Assembly (NCBI RefSeq): GCF_003584135.1
Contig: NZ_QXFI01000026.1
Location: 62,001-126,000 of the forward strand
DNA from: Flagellimonas pelagia
GTDB taxonomy: Bacteria > Bacteroidota > Bacteroidia > Flavobacteriales > Flavobacteriaceae
Direction of reading: 5' to 3'
Length of the DNA stretch: 64,000 bases
Shown: positions 25,825-34,649 of the stretch, one piece after another
How the letters are laid out: each line of letters begins with the position of its first letter
Position numbering within the stretch: the stretch's first letter is position 1
The notes under the pieces: model-generated
Seen by the model: only the letters and a program-made list of their open reading frames with translations
What the model was told of the DNA's origin: nothing
The model's database searches: none
Program-made: the position numbers and the translations under genes

Positions 25825-27723
25825 TTAATATGCCCTTTCGTTCTTCCCTTCAAAGAAGTTGATGAACGCCCTGTTCACTACACGGTTACCTCCTGGTGTG
25901 GGATAATCTCCTGTAAAATACCAGTCCCCAAGGTTCTTGGGACAGGCCTCATGTAGGCTTTCCACGGTTTGGTAAATAATGTCCACTTCCGCGTTGATGC
26001 CTTCCGGGCTCAGGATCTCTGCGATTTTCTTGGAGATCTGGTCAGGGGTAAAGGGGGCATAAAATTCCTTTACGTAATTGACCACGTCTTTGTCCTTGGA
26101 TGTGGTTTGCGCCAGACACTTTTTATAGATTTCTTCAATCTTGTGCGTGGTGCCGTGTTCTTCATGTAGGGCCTGTGCCGCTTTAAAGGCCACAAAGTCT
26201 TCCAGTTTGGCCATATCAATGCCGTAACAATCGGGATAACGGATTTGTGGGGCAGAGGACACCACGATGATTTTCTTTGGTGATAACCTGTCGAGGATTT
26301 TCAGAATACTTCGTTTCAGTGTGGTACCGCGAACAATACTATCATCAATAATGACCAGGTTATCGTTTTCCTTCACAGAGCCATAGGAAATGTCATACAC
26401 GTGGGCTACCAAATCGTCCCGGCTACTATCCTGTGTAATGAAGGTTCTTAGTTTGGCATCTTTGATCGCCACTTTCTCGATCCGTGGTCGTACCGAAAGT
26501 ATTTTATGCAGGTTTTCCCGGGAGATATCGGAACCAAGCGCCAAGATCTGTTCCTCTTTTTTCAGGTTGAGGTAGTTCTGGGCTTCCTTCACCATCCCAA
26601 AAAATGAGGTTTCGGCGGTGTTGGGGATATAGGAAAACACGGTGTTCTTTAAATCGTGGTTAATGGATTCCAAAATTTGGGGGAATACCAATTTGCCCAA
26701 TTTTTTTCGTTCCTGATAAATCTCTTTATCGCTACCTCTGGAAAAATAGATACGCTCAAACGAACACGCTTTACGCTCGGTGGGTTCCAAGATTTCTTTC
26801 AAGGAAACGCTTCCATTTTTCTTCACAATGACCGCATGTCCTGGGTCCAATTCCTTTACCTCTTCAAACTTTACATTGAAAACGGTTTGGATCACGGGTC
26901 GTTCCGAAGCCACCACGACTACTTCATCATCCTTGTAATAATAAGCAGGTCTGATTCCAGCAGGATCACGCATCACAAAGGCGTCCCCATGGCCCAGCAA
27001 ACCGCCCATGGTATAGCCACCGTCCCAGTTCTTGGAAGCTTTTTTCAAGATCTTGGCCACGTTCAACCGTTCCGCGATCAAAGGGGAAGCTTCCCTTTTA
27101 TTGAATCCTTCTTTTTTGATCTGTTTGTAGAGCTTGGCCACGGCATCGTCCAAAAAGTGACCTATTTTTTCCATAACGGTAACCGTATCGGCCATTTCCT
27201 TGGGGTGCTGCCCCAATTCCACCAAATTACCAAAAAGCTCGTCCACATTGGTCATGTTGAAGTTTCCGGCAACGATCAGGTTACGATGCATCCAGTTGTT
27301 TTGGCGAAGAAAAGGGTGTACGCTTTCAATGCTGTTCTTTCCAAACGTGCCATAGCGCACATGTCCCATCAACAATTCACCTATATAGGGAATGTTCTTT
27401 TTTTGCCAGGCCACATCCTCATCATGTCCCGGATTTTCGGCAAGGGTAGTATTGATGCGCTGATTGATCTGGGCAAAAATATCCTGAATGGGTTGCTGTT
27501 GGGCGGATCGCACCCTGCTCATGTAACGCTCTCCGGGCTTCATGTCCAACTTTATGCTGGCAAAACCGGCACCGTCCTGACCGCGGTTGTGCTGCTTCTC
27601 CATCATTAGGTACATTTTGTTCACCCCATAAAAGGCCGTACCGTATTTTTCCTGGTAATATTCCAGAGGTTTAAGCAAACGGATCAATGATATTCCGCAT
27701 TCGTGCTTAATGGCATCACTCAT
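25825..27723 (-). CDS. purF: Amidophosphoribosyltransferase-type PurF protein, long form
   Basis: A 632-residue protein with an N-terminal class II glutamine amidotransferase domain: Cys9 in KHECGISLIRLL, QHNRGQDGAG, GHVRYGTFGKNS, and the PRTase-domain PRPP-binding motif VIIDDSIVRGTTL. It makes phosphoribosylamine from PRPP and glutamine, the first step of purine synthesis. It is considerably longer than the roughly 500 residues of well-known PurF proteins, through extra sequence in the middle and a C-terminal extension. Cys9 would need an eight-residue propeptide to be removed. purN lies nearby on the same strand. Substrate assignment rests on motifs only. Confidence 0.85.
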   Translation of the reverse strand: MSDAIKHECGISLIRLLKPLEYYQEKYGTAFYGVNKMYLMMEKQHNRGQDGAGFASIKLDMKPGERYMSRVRSAQQQPIQDIFAQINQRINTTLAENPGHDEDVAWQKKNIPYIGELLMGHVRYGTFGKNSIESVHPFLRQNNWMHRNLIVAGNFNMTNVDELFGNLVELGQHPKEMADTVTVMEKIGHFLDDAVAKLYKQIKKEGFNKREASPLIAERLNVAKILKKASKNWDGGYTMGGLLGHGDAFVMRDPAGIRPAYYYKDDEVVVVASERPVIQTVFNVKFEEVKELDPGHAVIVKKNGSVSLKEILEPTERKACSFERIYFSRGSDKEIYQERKKLGKLVFPQILESINHDLKNTVFSYIPNTAETSFFGMVKEAQNYLNLKKEEQILALGSDISRENLHKILSVRPRIEKVAIKDAKLRTFITQDSSRDDLVAHVYDISYGSVKENDNLVIIDDSIVRGTTLKRSILKILDRLSPKKIIVVSSAPQIRYPDCYGIDMAKLEDFVAFKAAQALHEEHGTTHKIEEIYKKCLAQTTSKDKDVVNYVKEFYAPFTPDQISKKIAEILSPEGINAEVDIIYQTVESLHEACPKNLGDWYFTGDYPTPGGNRVVNRAFINFFEGKNERAY

Positions 27724-27733
27724 AATAAACCAA

Positions 27734-27760
27734 ATAAAAATGCCCCGAATTTTCAGGGCA
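27734..27760 (-). terminator. Intrinsic terminator between the PfkB kinase gene and purF
   Basis: On the minus strand TGCCC and GGGCA pair around a 10-nt loop and are followed by TTTTTATTTG. It should end the PfkB transcript just before the purF start, or attenuate read-through into purF. Confidence 0.65.
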
Positions 27761-27765
27761 GGTAT

Positions 27766-28692
27766 TTATGTTAATTCTATATTGAACTGTGTCAAATCCC
27801 TAAACTGCACCAACCGACTGTCCACTTCATGTTTTTGCAGGTTAATCATCCGTTCGGTACCAAACCGTTCCACACAAAAAGAGGCTAGGTTTGATCCATG
27901 GATGATGGCATTCTTCATGCTCTCGAACGAAATGTTCCCTGATTCGGTCAAATATCCCGCAAATCCCCCCGCGAAGGTATCGCCAGCTCCGGTGGGATCA
28001 AAAACCTCTTCCAAAGGAAGTGCCGGGGCAAAGAAAATGTTCTCTTTATGGAACAACAGGGCGCCGTGCTCTCCTTTTTTAATGACCACATACTTAGGGC
28101 CCATTTCTTGAATTTTCGCTGCAGCTTTTACCAAGGAATATTCACTCGTCATCTGTCTTGCCTCTTCATCATTAATGGTGATCACATCAATTTTTTTGAT
28201 CACTGCCATCAATTCGTCCCAAGTACTGTTCATCCAAAAGTTCATGGTATCCAGTATGATCAACTTTGGTCGTTCTTCCATCTGATTAATTACACTCATT
28301 TGGATATTCGGGTGAAGGTTGCCCAACATGACCACATCCGCAGAAGTAAAATCAGCGGGAACGATCGGGTTGAAATCGGCCAAGGTGTTGAGCTCGGTAA
28401 CCAAGGTGTCTCGGGAATTCAGGTCGTTATGATATTTTCCTTCCCAGAAAAACGTTTTTCCGCCTTTCACCACTTCCACTCCGGTCAGGTCGATGTTCTT
28501 GTTTTTTAGGATATCCATGTAGGACTGGGGAAAGTCGTCGCCCACAACGGAGACGATGGCGGCATCCAGTTTAAATTGTGAGGCGGCAAGACCAATAAAG
28601 GTTCCGGCACCACCCAATATTCTGCCAGTCTTTCCAAATGGGGTCTCAATGGCATCAAAGGCCATAGATCCCACGATCAGCAATTTGCCCAT
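27766..28692 (-). CDS. PfkB family carbohydrate/nucleoside kinase
   Basis: A 308-residue ribokinase-fold protein. The N-terminal GGAGTFIGLAASQF and the C-terminal signature DPTGAGDTFAGGFAGYL (with the catalytic Asp in GAGD) are present, and INDEEARQM matches the family core. Members phosphorylate sugars or nucleosides; its place next to purine genes would suit an adenosine or ribose substrate, but this is inference. A TATATTTG -7-like box lies at 28709-28716, 17 nt before the start, though the -33 element is unclear. Confidence 0.85.
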   Translation of the reverse strand: MGKLLIVGSMAFDAIETPFGKTGRILGGAGTFIGLAASQFKLDAAIVSVVGDDFPQSYMDILKNKNIDLTGVEVVKGGKTFFWEGKYHNDLNSRDTLVTELNTLADFNPIVPADFTSADVVMLGNLHPNIQMSVINQMEERPKLIILDTMNFWMNSTWDELMAVIKKIDVITINDEEARQMTSEYSLVKAAAKIQEMGPKYVVIKKGEHGALLFHKENIFFAPALPLEEVFDPTGAGDTFAGGFAGYLTESGNISFESMKNAIIHGSNLASFCVERFGTERMINLQKHEVDSRLVQFRDLTQFNIELT

Positions 28693-28789
28693 TCCCTGAA
28701 TTTTGGTGCAAATATAAGGTATAGAAGTTCCATATGGTACTATGGGTGGAGCATTTGCAAAAAATTGACAAAATAGGGTGATTGGCCGA

Positions 28790-29425
28790 CTATTTTCTGC
28801 CGAAGTCGGCAGGAATTTCTCCCCATGCCTTGGTCTCCCATTTTACGATGGGGGTAGTGTAGCGGTTTTTCTTCAACCAGTCCTCGGCACGTTCGATGAG
28901 TTCAAAAAGTTTGGCATTTTTTGGGGTCTTCTCCAACTTGGTGCCACATTTGCCCTTACGTACCCAACCGATGGCGATCCTGGAATCGGAATATAGGATG
29001 CGGTCACTTTTTTTCTGCTTTAAAAAAGCAAGTCCGTGTACCAAAGCCAAGAATTCGCCCACGTTACTGGTGCCTTGCTCAAAAGGCCCTTGGTGGAAGA
29101 GAACTTTTTTGGTTTTGGTATCCACACCGCGGTATTCCATCTTGCCGGGATTGCCACTGGAGGCCGCATCCACGGCTATGGAATTATAATTGGGGTCCCC
29201 AATTTTTAGGAGTTCTTGCTGCGAAAGTTCCGATTTGCCCTTTGTGGTTCCTTTATAATCGGCATAGTTGCCATTATAGGCTTTTTTGGCTTCGGCAAAA
29301 GTGGAAAAAGACTTGTATTCGGCACCCTTGTATCCTTCAATTTGGGCCTTGCAATCCGCCCAGGATTCGAAAATTCCGGGGTGTTTACCCTTCCAGACCA
29401 CATAAAACTTTGCTTTTTTCGCCAT
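28790..29425 (-). CDS. Ribonuclease H family protein with viroplasmin domain
   Basis: A 211-residue protein. Residues 1-50 form a caulimovirus viroplasmin-type RNA/DNA-hybrid-binding domain (FYVVWKGKHPGIFESWADCK, split YKGAEYKSFSTFAEA). Residues about 80-210 form the RNase H domain, with D in IAVDAASSGNPG, E in TSNVGEFLALVHGL and D in ILYSDSRIAIGW. It should cleave RNA in RNA-DNA hybrids. Its ATG shares one base with the purN stop, so translation is coupled. Confidence 0.9.
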   Translation of the reverse strand: MAKKAKFYVVWKGKHPGIFESWADCKAQIEGYKGAEYKSFSTFAEAKKAYNGNYADYKGTTKGKSELSQQELLKIGDPNYNSIAVDAASSGNPGKMEYRGVDTKTKKVLFHQGPFEQGTSNVGEFLALVHGLAFLKQKKSDRILYSDSRIAIGWVRKGKCGTKLEKTPKNAKLFELIERAEDWLKKNRYTTPIVKWETKAWGEIPADFGRK

Positions 29426-29988
29426 CAGCTCAAAAGTTTTTTAATGACCTTGGGAAAATGTTCATATTCCAATTGGTGTACCTTTTCGGCTATGCTATCG
29501 GCATCATCAGAAGGATTGACTTGGGTTTTGGCTTGAAAGATGATGGCGCCCTCGTCGTAATGTTCATTTACATAATGAATGGTGATGCCCGTTTCGGTTT
29601 CGCTGTTTTCCTTTACTGCTTGATGGACCTTTTCACCATACATCCCCTTGCCACCATATTTGGGAAGCAACGCAGGGTGTATGTTGATGATCTTGTTCGG
29701 AAAGGCAGCAATCATATTTTCTGGGATTTTCCAAAGAAAACCGGCCAATATCACCAAATCAGTGGAAAGCCCCTTTAATAATTGCACCACGGCATCAGAC
29801 TTTGTGAAGGAAGTCCGGTTGAAATAAAAAGCGGGAACCCCAAGTCTATCACATCGTTCCAAAACCTTTGCCTCCCTTTTATTGGTAAGTACCGCTGCGA
29901 CCTCAATTTCAGGGTTTTCCCGAAAATATGTAATGATGTTTTCTGCGTTGGAGCCACTGCCAGAGGCCAAGATGACAATTTGCTTCAT
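29425..29988 (-). CDS. purN: Phosphoribosylglycinamide formyltransferase
   Basis: A 187-residue PurN, catalysing formyl transfer from 10-formyl-THF to GAR in purine synthesis. Landmarks are VILASGSGSNAENII at the N-terminus, LAGFLWKIPENMI, the catalytic region IINIHPALLPKYGGKGMYG with N and H, and TGITIHYVNEHYDEGAII. Length is close to the usual 190-210. It is divergent from acpP, about 160 nt away, and coupled to the RNase H gene. Confidence 0.92.
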   Translation of the reverse strand: MKQIVILASGSGSNAENIITYFRENPEIEVAAVLTNKREAKVLERCDRLGVPAFYFNRTSFTKSDAVVQLLKGLSTDLVILAGFLWKIPENMIAAFPNKIINIHPALLPKYGGKGMYGEKVHQAVKENSETETGITIHYVNEHYDEGAIIFQAKTQVNPSDDADSIAEKVHQLEYEHFPKVIKKLLS

Positions 29989-30087
29989 CTGTTAGGATTT
30001 GATATGATTTTGGACTAACTTCAGGCGGCTAAAGTAAGGTACTGAGCCTTAAGAAGTTTAATTTGGAGCACATTTTATCGACAAATG

Positions 30088-30117
30088 ATGTATTTAATCC
30101 AAAGTTTTATATTTTTG
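30088..30117 (+). promoter_or_regulatory. Promoter of acpP
   Basis: TATTTTTG (30110-30117) matches TAnnTTTG; ATG at 30088-30090 stands 19 nt upstream where TTG is expected, a single mismatch. The start codon of acpP follows 33 nt later. Confidence 0.55.
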
Positions 30118-30149
30118 CCAACGATAAAATTTTTAAAACCACAATAATT

Positions 30150-30383
30150 ATGTCAGACATTGCATCAAGAGTAAAGGCTATCATCGTTGATAAACTCGGT
30201 GTTGATGAGAATGAGGTAGTTGCTGAAGCCAGCTTTACCAACGATTTAGGGGCGGATTCCTTGGACACTGTTGAACTTATCATGGAGTTTGAGAAAGAAT
30301 TTGATATCCAAATACCAGACGACCAAGCAGAAAACATCGCTACTGTTGGTCAAGCCATTAGCTACATAGAAGAAGCGAAGTAA
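30150..30383 (+). CDS. acpP: Acyl carrier protein
   Basis: A 77-residue acidic protein. The phosphopantetheine attachment site is GADSLDTVE with Ser37, and the helical pattern ([33 protein letters not shown]) is that of AcpP. It carries growing chains in fatty acid synthesis. ATG at 30150 gives the usual length; the open frame extends to 30063 but that region contains the promoter. A terminator separates it from fabF. Confidence 0.95.
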   Translation: MSDIASRVKAIIVDKLGVDENEVVAEASFTNDLGADSLDTVELIMEFEKEFDIQIPDDQAENIATVGQAISYIEEAK

Positions 30384-30412
30384 TTATATGATATATTACT
30401 AAAGATTATAAA

Positions 30413-30449
30413 TTATCCATGTGGTGGTGATCGCATGGATAATTTTTTT
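30413..30449 (+). terminator. Terminator/attenuator between acpP and fabF
   Basis: TTATCCATG and CATGGATAA form a perfect 9-bp stem with a 12-nt loop, followed by a run of seven T. The 100-nt gap between the genes is otherwise empty. Partial termination here would yield more carrier protein message than synthase message. Confidence 0.75.
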
Positions 30450-30483
30450 ATAATTTAGGTCTAAAGGGTAAAAAAATAGTTCA

Positions 30484-31734
30484 ATGCAGTTAAAGCGAGT
30501 TGTGGTTACCGGAATGGGGGCATTGACCCCAATTGGCAACAATCTGGAAGCTTATTGGGAAGGACTACGGACCGGCAAGAGCGGTTCTGCGCCCATTACG
30601 TATTTTGACACCGAAAAGTTCAAGACAAAATTTGCCTGCGAGTTAAAAGGATATGATCCCAACGACTTCTTTGATAGAAAAGAAGCCCGTAAGCTTGACA
30701 GGTTCGCACAATATGCACTGGTATCTTCCGATGAAGCCATTGCGGATTCCGGGATCGACCTGAACAATGTGGACAAATTTAGGGTCGGCGTTGTATGGGG
30801 TGCCGGAATCGGGGGATTGGAGACTTTCCAGAACGAGGTGATTGGCTACGCCCAAGGCGATGGCACACCACGTTTTAATCCGTTCTTCATCCCTAAAATG
30901 ATTGCCGATATAGCTCCAGGGAATATATCCATAAAACATGGGTTCATGGGACCTAACTATACTACGGTTTCAGCATGTGCATCTTCGGCCAATGCCATGA
31001 TAGATGCACTCAACTATATCCGTTTGGGCCATTGCGATGTTATCGTTACCGGAGGTAGCGAGGCAGCAGTGACCATTGCAGGTATGGGCGGATTCAATGC
31101 AATGCATGCCTTGTCCACAAGAAATGAAAGTCCCGAAACGGCGTCAAGACCTTTTGATGCAACAAGGGATGGTTTTGTATTGGGGGAGGGTGCCGGGGCA
31201 CTTATTCTGGAAGAATACGAACATGCCAAAGCAAGAGGCGCTAAGATTTATGCCGAAGTACTTGGTGGTGGACTTTCCAGTGATGCCTACCACATGACCG
31301 CACCACATCCGGAAGGAATTGGAGTGGTAAAAGTGATGGAAAACTGCTTGGAAAATGCAGGGTTGAAACCGGAGGACGTGGATGCCATCAACACGCACGG
31401 TACATCAACACCTTTGGGGGATGTGGCAGAGTTGAAAGCGATTTCCAAAGTTTTTGGAGACCACGCGCCCAACATCAACATCAACTCTACCAAATCCATG
31501 ACCGGGCATTTATTGGGAGCAGCAGGGGCCATTGAGGCCATTGCCTCCATATTGGCCATGGAACACAGCTTGGTGCCACCTACTATTAATCATAGTGTAG
31601 TGGATGAAGAAATCGACCCATCGTTGAACCTGACCTTGAACAAGGCACAAAACAGGGAAGTAAAGGTTGCCATGAGTAATACTTTTGGTTTCGGAGGGCA
31701 TAATGCTTGCGTGTTATTTAAAAAAATAGGGTAG
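30484..31734 (+). CDS. fabF: Beta-ketoacyl-ACP synthase II
   Basis: A 416-residue condensing enzyme. The N-terminus RVVVTGMGALTPIG is canonical; the active-site cysteine is in TTVSACASSANAM, and the two catalytic histidines are in INTHGTSTPLGD and KSMTGHLLGAAGAIE. It extends acyl-ACP with malonyl-ACP in fatty acid elongation. It lies in the common order acpP-fabF-rnc. Confidence 0.95.
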   Translation: MQLKRVVVTGMGALTPIGNNLEAYWEGLRTGKSGSAPITYFDTEKFKTKFACELKGYDPNDFFDRKEARKLDRFAQYALVSSDEAIADSGIDLNNVDKFRVGVVWGAGIGGLETFQNEVIGYAQGDGTPRFNPFFIPKMIADIAPGNISIKHGFMGPNYTTVSACASSANAMIDALNYIRLGHCDVIVTGGSEAAVTIAGMGGFNAMHALSTRNESPETASRPFDATRDGFVLGEGAGALILEEYEHAKARGAKIYAEVLGGGLSSDAYHMTAPHPEGIGVVKVMENCLENAGLKPEDVDAINTHGTSTPLGDVAELKAISKVFGDHAPNININSTKSMTGHLLGAAGAIEAIASILAMEHSLVPPTINHSVVDEEIDPSLNLTLNKAQNREVKVAMSNTFGFGGHNACVLFKKIG

Positions 31735-31743
31735 TTTTGTAAC

Positions 31744-32481
31744 ATGAAACTCACCTCCAAAATATTCAATTCCCATCCAAACTCGGATGGGGATTTTTTT
31801 TTGGGAATGAAAAGGATACTTGGTTTTAAACCCAAGGACATCAACATCTACAAAAAGGCCTTTTTGCATCGCTCCATGAACCAAAAGGATTCCAGCGGGA
31901 ACCCGATGAACTATGAGCGATTGGAGTTTTTAGGGGACTCCATGTTGGGGACCATTATTTCCAGACACCTATACAACGAAGTTCCCGAGGGAGATGAGGG
32001 CTATCTTACCAAAATGCGCTCCAAAGTGGTCAGCCGAAAGCATTTGAACGAACTGGGAAAAGACCTGGGCCTGTTGCGATATGTGGAAAGTAGGATACCC
32101 AAGTCACATTTTGGGGAAAACATTCACGGAAATGTATTCGAAGCCCTGGTTGGGGCCATCTATCTTGACCGAGGTTACAAATACTGCGAAAAATTTATCC
32201 ATGAAAGGGTCATAGAACCTTATGTGGACATTGAACAGTTGGAAGGCAAAGTGATCAGCTATAAAAGCTTGGTGATCGAATGGTGCCAAAAGCAGAAAAA
32301 GCCTTTTAACTACCATGTTTATGAGGATACCGGCAACGATGAACTCAAACATTTTGCCGTAAAATTGACCATTGGCGACCGTATCCTGGCCAAGGCAAGA
32401 GCCACTTCCAAAAAGAAAGCGGAGGAAAAGGCATCCAAGCGCGCGTATTTTGCCTTGCAGAACAAAATGGAAAATCCATAA
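31744..32481 (+). CDS. rnc: Ribonuclease III
   Basis: A 245-residue protein with the RNase III signature NYERLEFLGDSMLG, the second acidic segment NVFEALVGAIYLDRG, and a C-terminal double-stranded RNA-binding domain ending KARATSKKKAEEKASKRAYF. It processes rRNA and other double-stranded RNA. It starts 9 nt after fabF, so the two are probably co-transcribed. Any antisense pairing involving the small RNAs in this window would be a potential substrate, which is speculation. Confidence 0.94.
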   Translation: MKLTSKIFNSHPNSDGDFFLGMKRILGFKPKDINIYKKAFLHRSMNQKDSSGNPMNYERLEFLGDSMLGTIISRHLYNEVPEGDEGYLTKMRSKVVSRKHLNELGKDLGLLRYVESRIPKSHFGENIHGNVFEALVGAIYLDRGYKYCEKFIHERVIEPYVDIEQLEGKVISYKSLVIEWCQKQKKPFNYHVYEDTGNDELKHFAVKLTIGDRILAKARATSKKKAEEKASKRAYFALQNKMENP

Positions 32482-32591
32482 TTTTAAATAATAGTAAATT
32501 CAATCGTTTTCGTTTGATTTATAAGTGTATTGTCTTGTAATAACTAGGCATTGAATCGGATTAAGACTATATTTACAGCTCGTGTTAAGGC

Positions 32592-33056
32592 ATGTTGACA
32601 ACGCACAAGATATCGGCCGACTTTTTCGATGATAGCTTTCAGCTCATCGCCATACACAGTAATTTGGAGGATTATGCCATCACTTATGCCATAAATTCCA
32701 ATTGCGGGTTGCACTTGAAAAGAATGAAGAACGACCTTCATCTGGATCAGAACCAAACCTACGCTGTGTTCGATTGGGACGACGAGCTCAACCATATGTA
32801 TTGGACCTTGATTTCGAACAAATGTGAGGTAGAGGAAATCATTCCCTCGGAGGGGTTGTTCGCGAACAACGTTTCAACAAGGACCGATCATTTGATCAAG
32901 GAGCGGAAAGAGGTGGACTATTTTTTAAAAGTGGACGCCGCGGAAGATGACATCTTGGTCCAGAAAATAAAAGCCATCAACAAGATATCGAAGGTCATTA
33001 CAGCATATCCCTTGGACACGGAGACCTTAAAATCAAAAAGAAATTTAATCTTTTAA
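32592..33056 (+). CDS. IPExxxVDY family protein
   Basis: A 154-residue protein of a Bacteroidota-restricted family named after a short motif. Here the motif reads IKERKEVDYFLKV (residues about 101-113), with lysine in place of the proline. The rest shows YAVFDWDDELNHMYWTLI and ends with KSKRNLIF. Function is unknown. It lies 2 nt before pyruvate kinase and so likely shares its transcript, an arrangement I know from other flavobacteria. Confidence 0.8.
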   Translation: MLTTHKISADFFDDSFQLIAIHSNLEDYAITYAINSNCGLHLKRMKNDLHLDQNQTYAVFDWDDELNHMYWTLISNKCEVEEIIPSEGLFANNVSTRTDHLIKERKEVDYFLKVDAAEDDILVQKIKAINKISKVITAYPLDTETLKSKRNLIF

Positions 33057-33058
33057 CA

Positions 33059-34501
33059 ATGCCAACTAGAAAGAAGACCAAAATTGTAGCAACATTGGGG
33101 CCTGCCACCAGTAAGAAAGAAACCTTAAAGGCAATGATTGAGGCAGGAGTCGATGTGTTTAGGATAAACTTTTCCCATGCCGCTTACGAGGATGTTGCCG
33201 AACGCATCAAAATGATCAGGGAACTAAATGAAGAGTTGGAGGTAAACACAGCAATCCTAGCAGACTTACAAGGGCCGAAACTCCGTGTGGGGGTCATGGG
33301 AGGTGAAGCCATAGTGGAACCCGGGGATGAAGTGACCTTTGTGACCGGCGAACCTTTTGAAGGCAATGCCCAGCGTGTTTATATGAATTATCAGAACTTT
33401 CCCAAAGATGTAAAGCCAGGGGAACGTATCCTTTTGGATGATGGTAAACTGATTTTTGAAGTAAAATCTACCAATGGGGAAGACGAGGTAAAGACCACGG
33501 TAATCCAAGGAGGTCCACTAAAATCGAAAAAAGGGGTCAATCTTCCCAATACCGACATATCCTTGCCAGCTCTGACCAAAAAAGACATCAAGGACGCTAT
33601 TTTTGCCATTGGCCAAAAAGTGGATTGGATGGCACTTTCCTTTGTGCGCCATAGCCAAGATCTTATCGACCTTCAGGAATTGATCAAAGAGCATTCCGAT
33701 CATAAAATTCCGATCGTGGCCAAGATTGAAAAGCCCGAGGCCGTTGAAAACATTGACAAGATCGTAACCTATTGTGACGGGTTGATGGTGGCCCGTGGAG
33801 ATTTGGGAGTTGAAGTGCCTGCCCATGAGGTGCCGTTGATCCAAAAGAAATTGGTACTCCGTGCCAAAAAAGCGAGGATACCTGTAATCATTGCCACCCA
33901 AATGATGGAGACGATGATCACCAGTTTGACCCCGACCCGTGCCGAAGTGAACGACGTGGCCAACTCCGTGATGGATGGTGCGGATGCCGTGATGCTTTCC
34001 GGTGAGACTTCCGTGGGGAACTATCCTGTTCAGGTAATCGAAAAAATGGCGAGTATCTGTATGAACGTCGAAGGATCTAGTTTGATCAAGGTGCCCCAGA
34101 CACCTCCAAGCATCAGAACCAAAAGGTACATCACCAAATCGGTGTGTTATCACGCTGCTTTGTTGGCTAACGATATTGAGGCCAAGGCCATTTCTACCCT
34201 TACCAATAGTGGATATACAGCTTTCCAAATTTCTGCTTGGAGACCAAGTGCCCACATTTTGGTGTTTACATCCAACAGGAGGATATTGACCCAATTAAAC
34301 CTTTTGTGGGGGGTAAAGGCTTTCTATTATGATAAGTTTGTGTCTACAGACCAGACCATAGAGGATGTAAACCAAATCGCTTGCAAACAAGGATTTTTGA
34401 ATGTTGGGGATATGTTGGTGAGTCTTGCTGCGATGCCTATCAAAGAAAAAGGTATGGTGAACACCCTTCGTGTGACCGAAATTGAAACCTGTAATTTTTA
34501 G
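33059..34501 (+). CDS. pyk: Pyruvate kinase
   Basis: A 480-residue protein of normal length. Landmarks: TKIVATLGPATS at the N-terminus, DVFRINFSHA, ADLQGPKLRVG, the active-site region KIEKPEAVENIDKIV, DGLMVARGDLGVEV, IIATQMMETM and MDGADAVMLSGETSVGNYPV. The C-terminal domain is present. It makes pyruvate and ATP from phosphoenolpyruvate. A terminator follows at 34527-34563. Confidence 0.95.
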   Translation: MPTRKKTKIVATLGPATSKKETLKAMIEAGVDVFRINFSHAAYEDVAERIKMIRELNEELEVNTAILADLQGPKLRVGVMGGEAIVEPGDEVTFVTGEPFEGNAQRVYMNYQNFPKDVKPGERILLDDGKLIFEVKSTNGEDEVKTTVIQGGPLKSKKGVNLPNTDISLPALTKKDIKDAIFAIGQKVDWMALSFVRHSQDLIDLQELIKEHSDHKIPIVAKIEKPEAVENIDKIVTYCDGLMVARGDLGVEVPAHEVPLIQKKLVLRAKKARIPVIIATQMMETMITSLTPTRAEVNDVANSVMDGADAVMLSGETSVGNYPVQVIEKMASICMNVEGSSLIKVPQTPPSIRTKRYITKSVCYHAALLANDIEAKAISTLTNSGYTAFQISAWRPSAHILVFTSNRRILTQLNLLWGVKAFYYDKFVSTDQTIEDVNQIACKQGFLNVGDMLVSLAAMPIKEKGMVNTLRVTEIETCNF

Positions 34502-34526
34502 GAATACCTTTTTATAGATATCGAGG

Positions 34527-34563
34527 CCCCTTGATGCAATCCGTAACAAGGGGTTTCTTTTTT
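34527..34563 (+). terminator. Intrinsic terminator after pyk
   Basis: CCCCTTG and CAAGGGG form a 7-bp stem with a 13-nt loop, followed by TTTCTTTTTT. Confidence 0.75.
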
Positions 34564-34649
34564 GATAGGGCTTAAACTGTAAGTTTCCGTCTGGGAAATA
34601 GACTGATTTTGGGTTGGGTAATACCAACGAGGAAATCAACCTAGAAAAC

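Noticed and set aside
25696..25956. Plus-strand frame starting MNLTYLCYG, also at 22507
   Set aside because: The shared start comes from the conserved small-RNA block; copy 1 has ATA in place of ATG and the peptides diverge directly afterwards.
26656..27609. A 317-codon frame on the plus strand
   Set aside because: It runs antisense to purF, whose motifs are intact, and has no recognisable protein pattern.
28921..29778. A 285-codon plus-strand frame
   Set aside because: It crosses the RNase H and purN genes antisense and has no protein-like pattern.
33518..34294. A 258-codon minus-strand frame
   Set aside because: It is antisense to pyk and shows the Gly/His/Phe-rich look of shadow frames.
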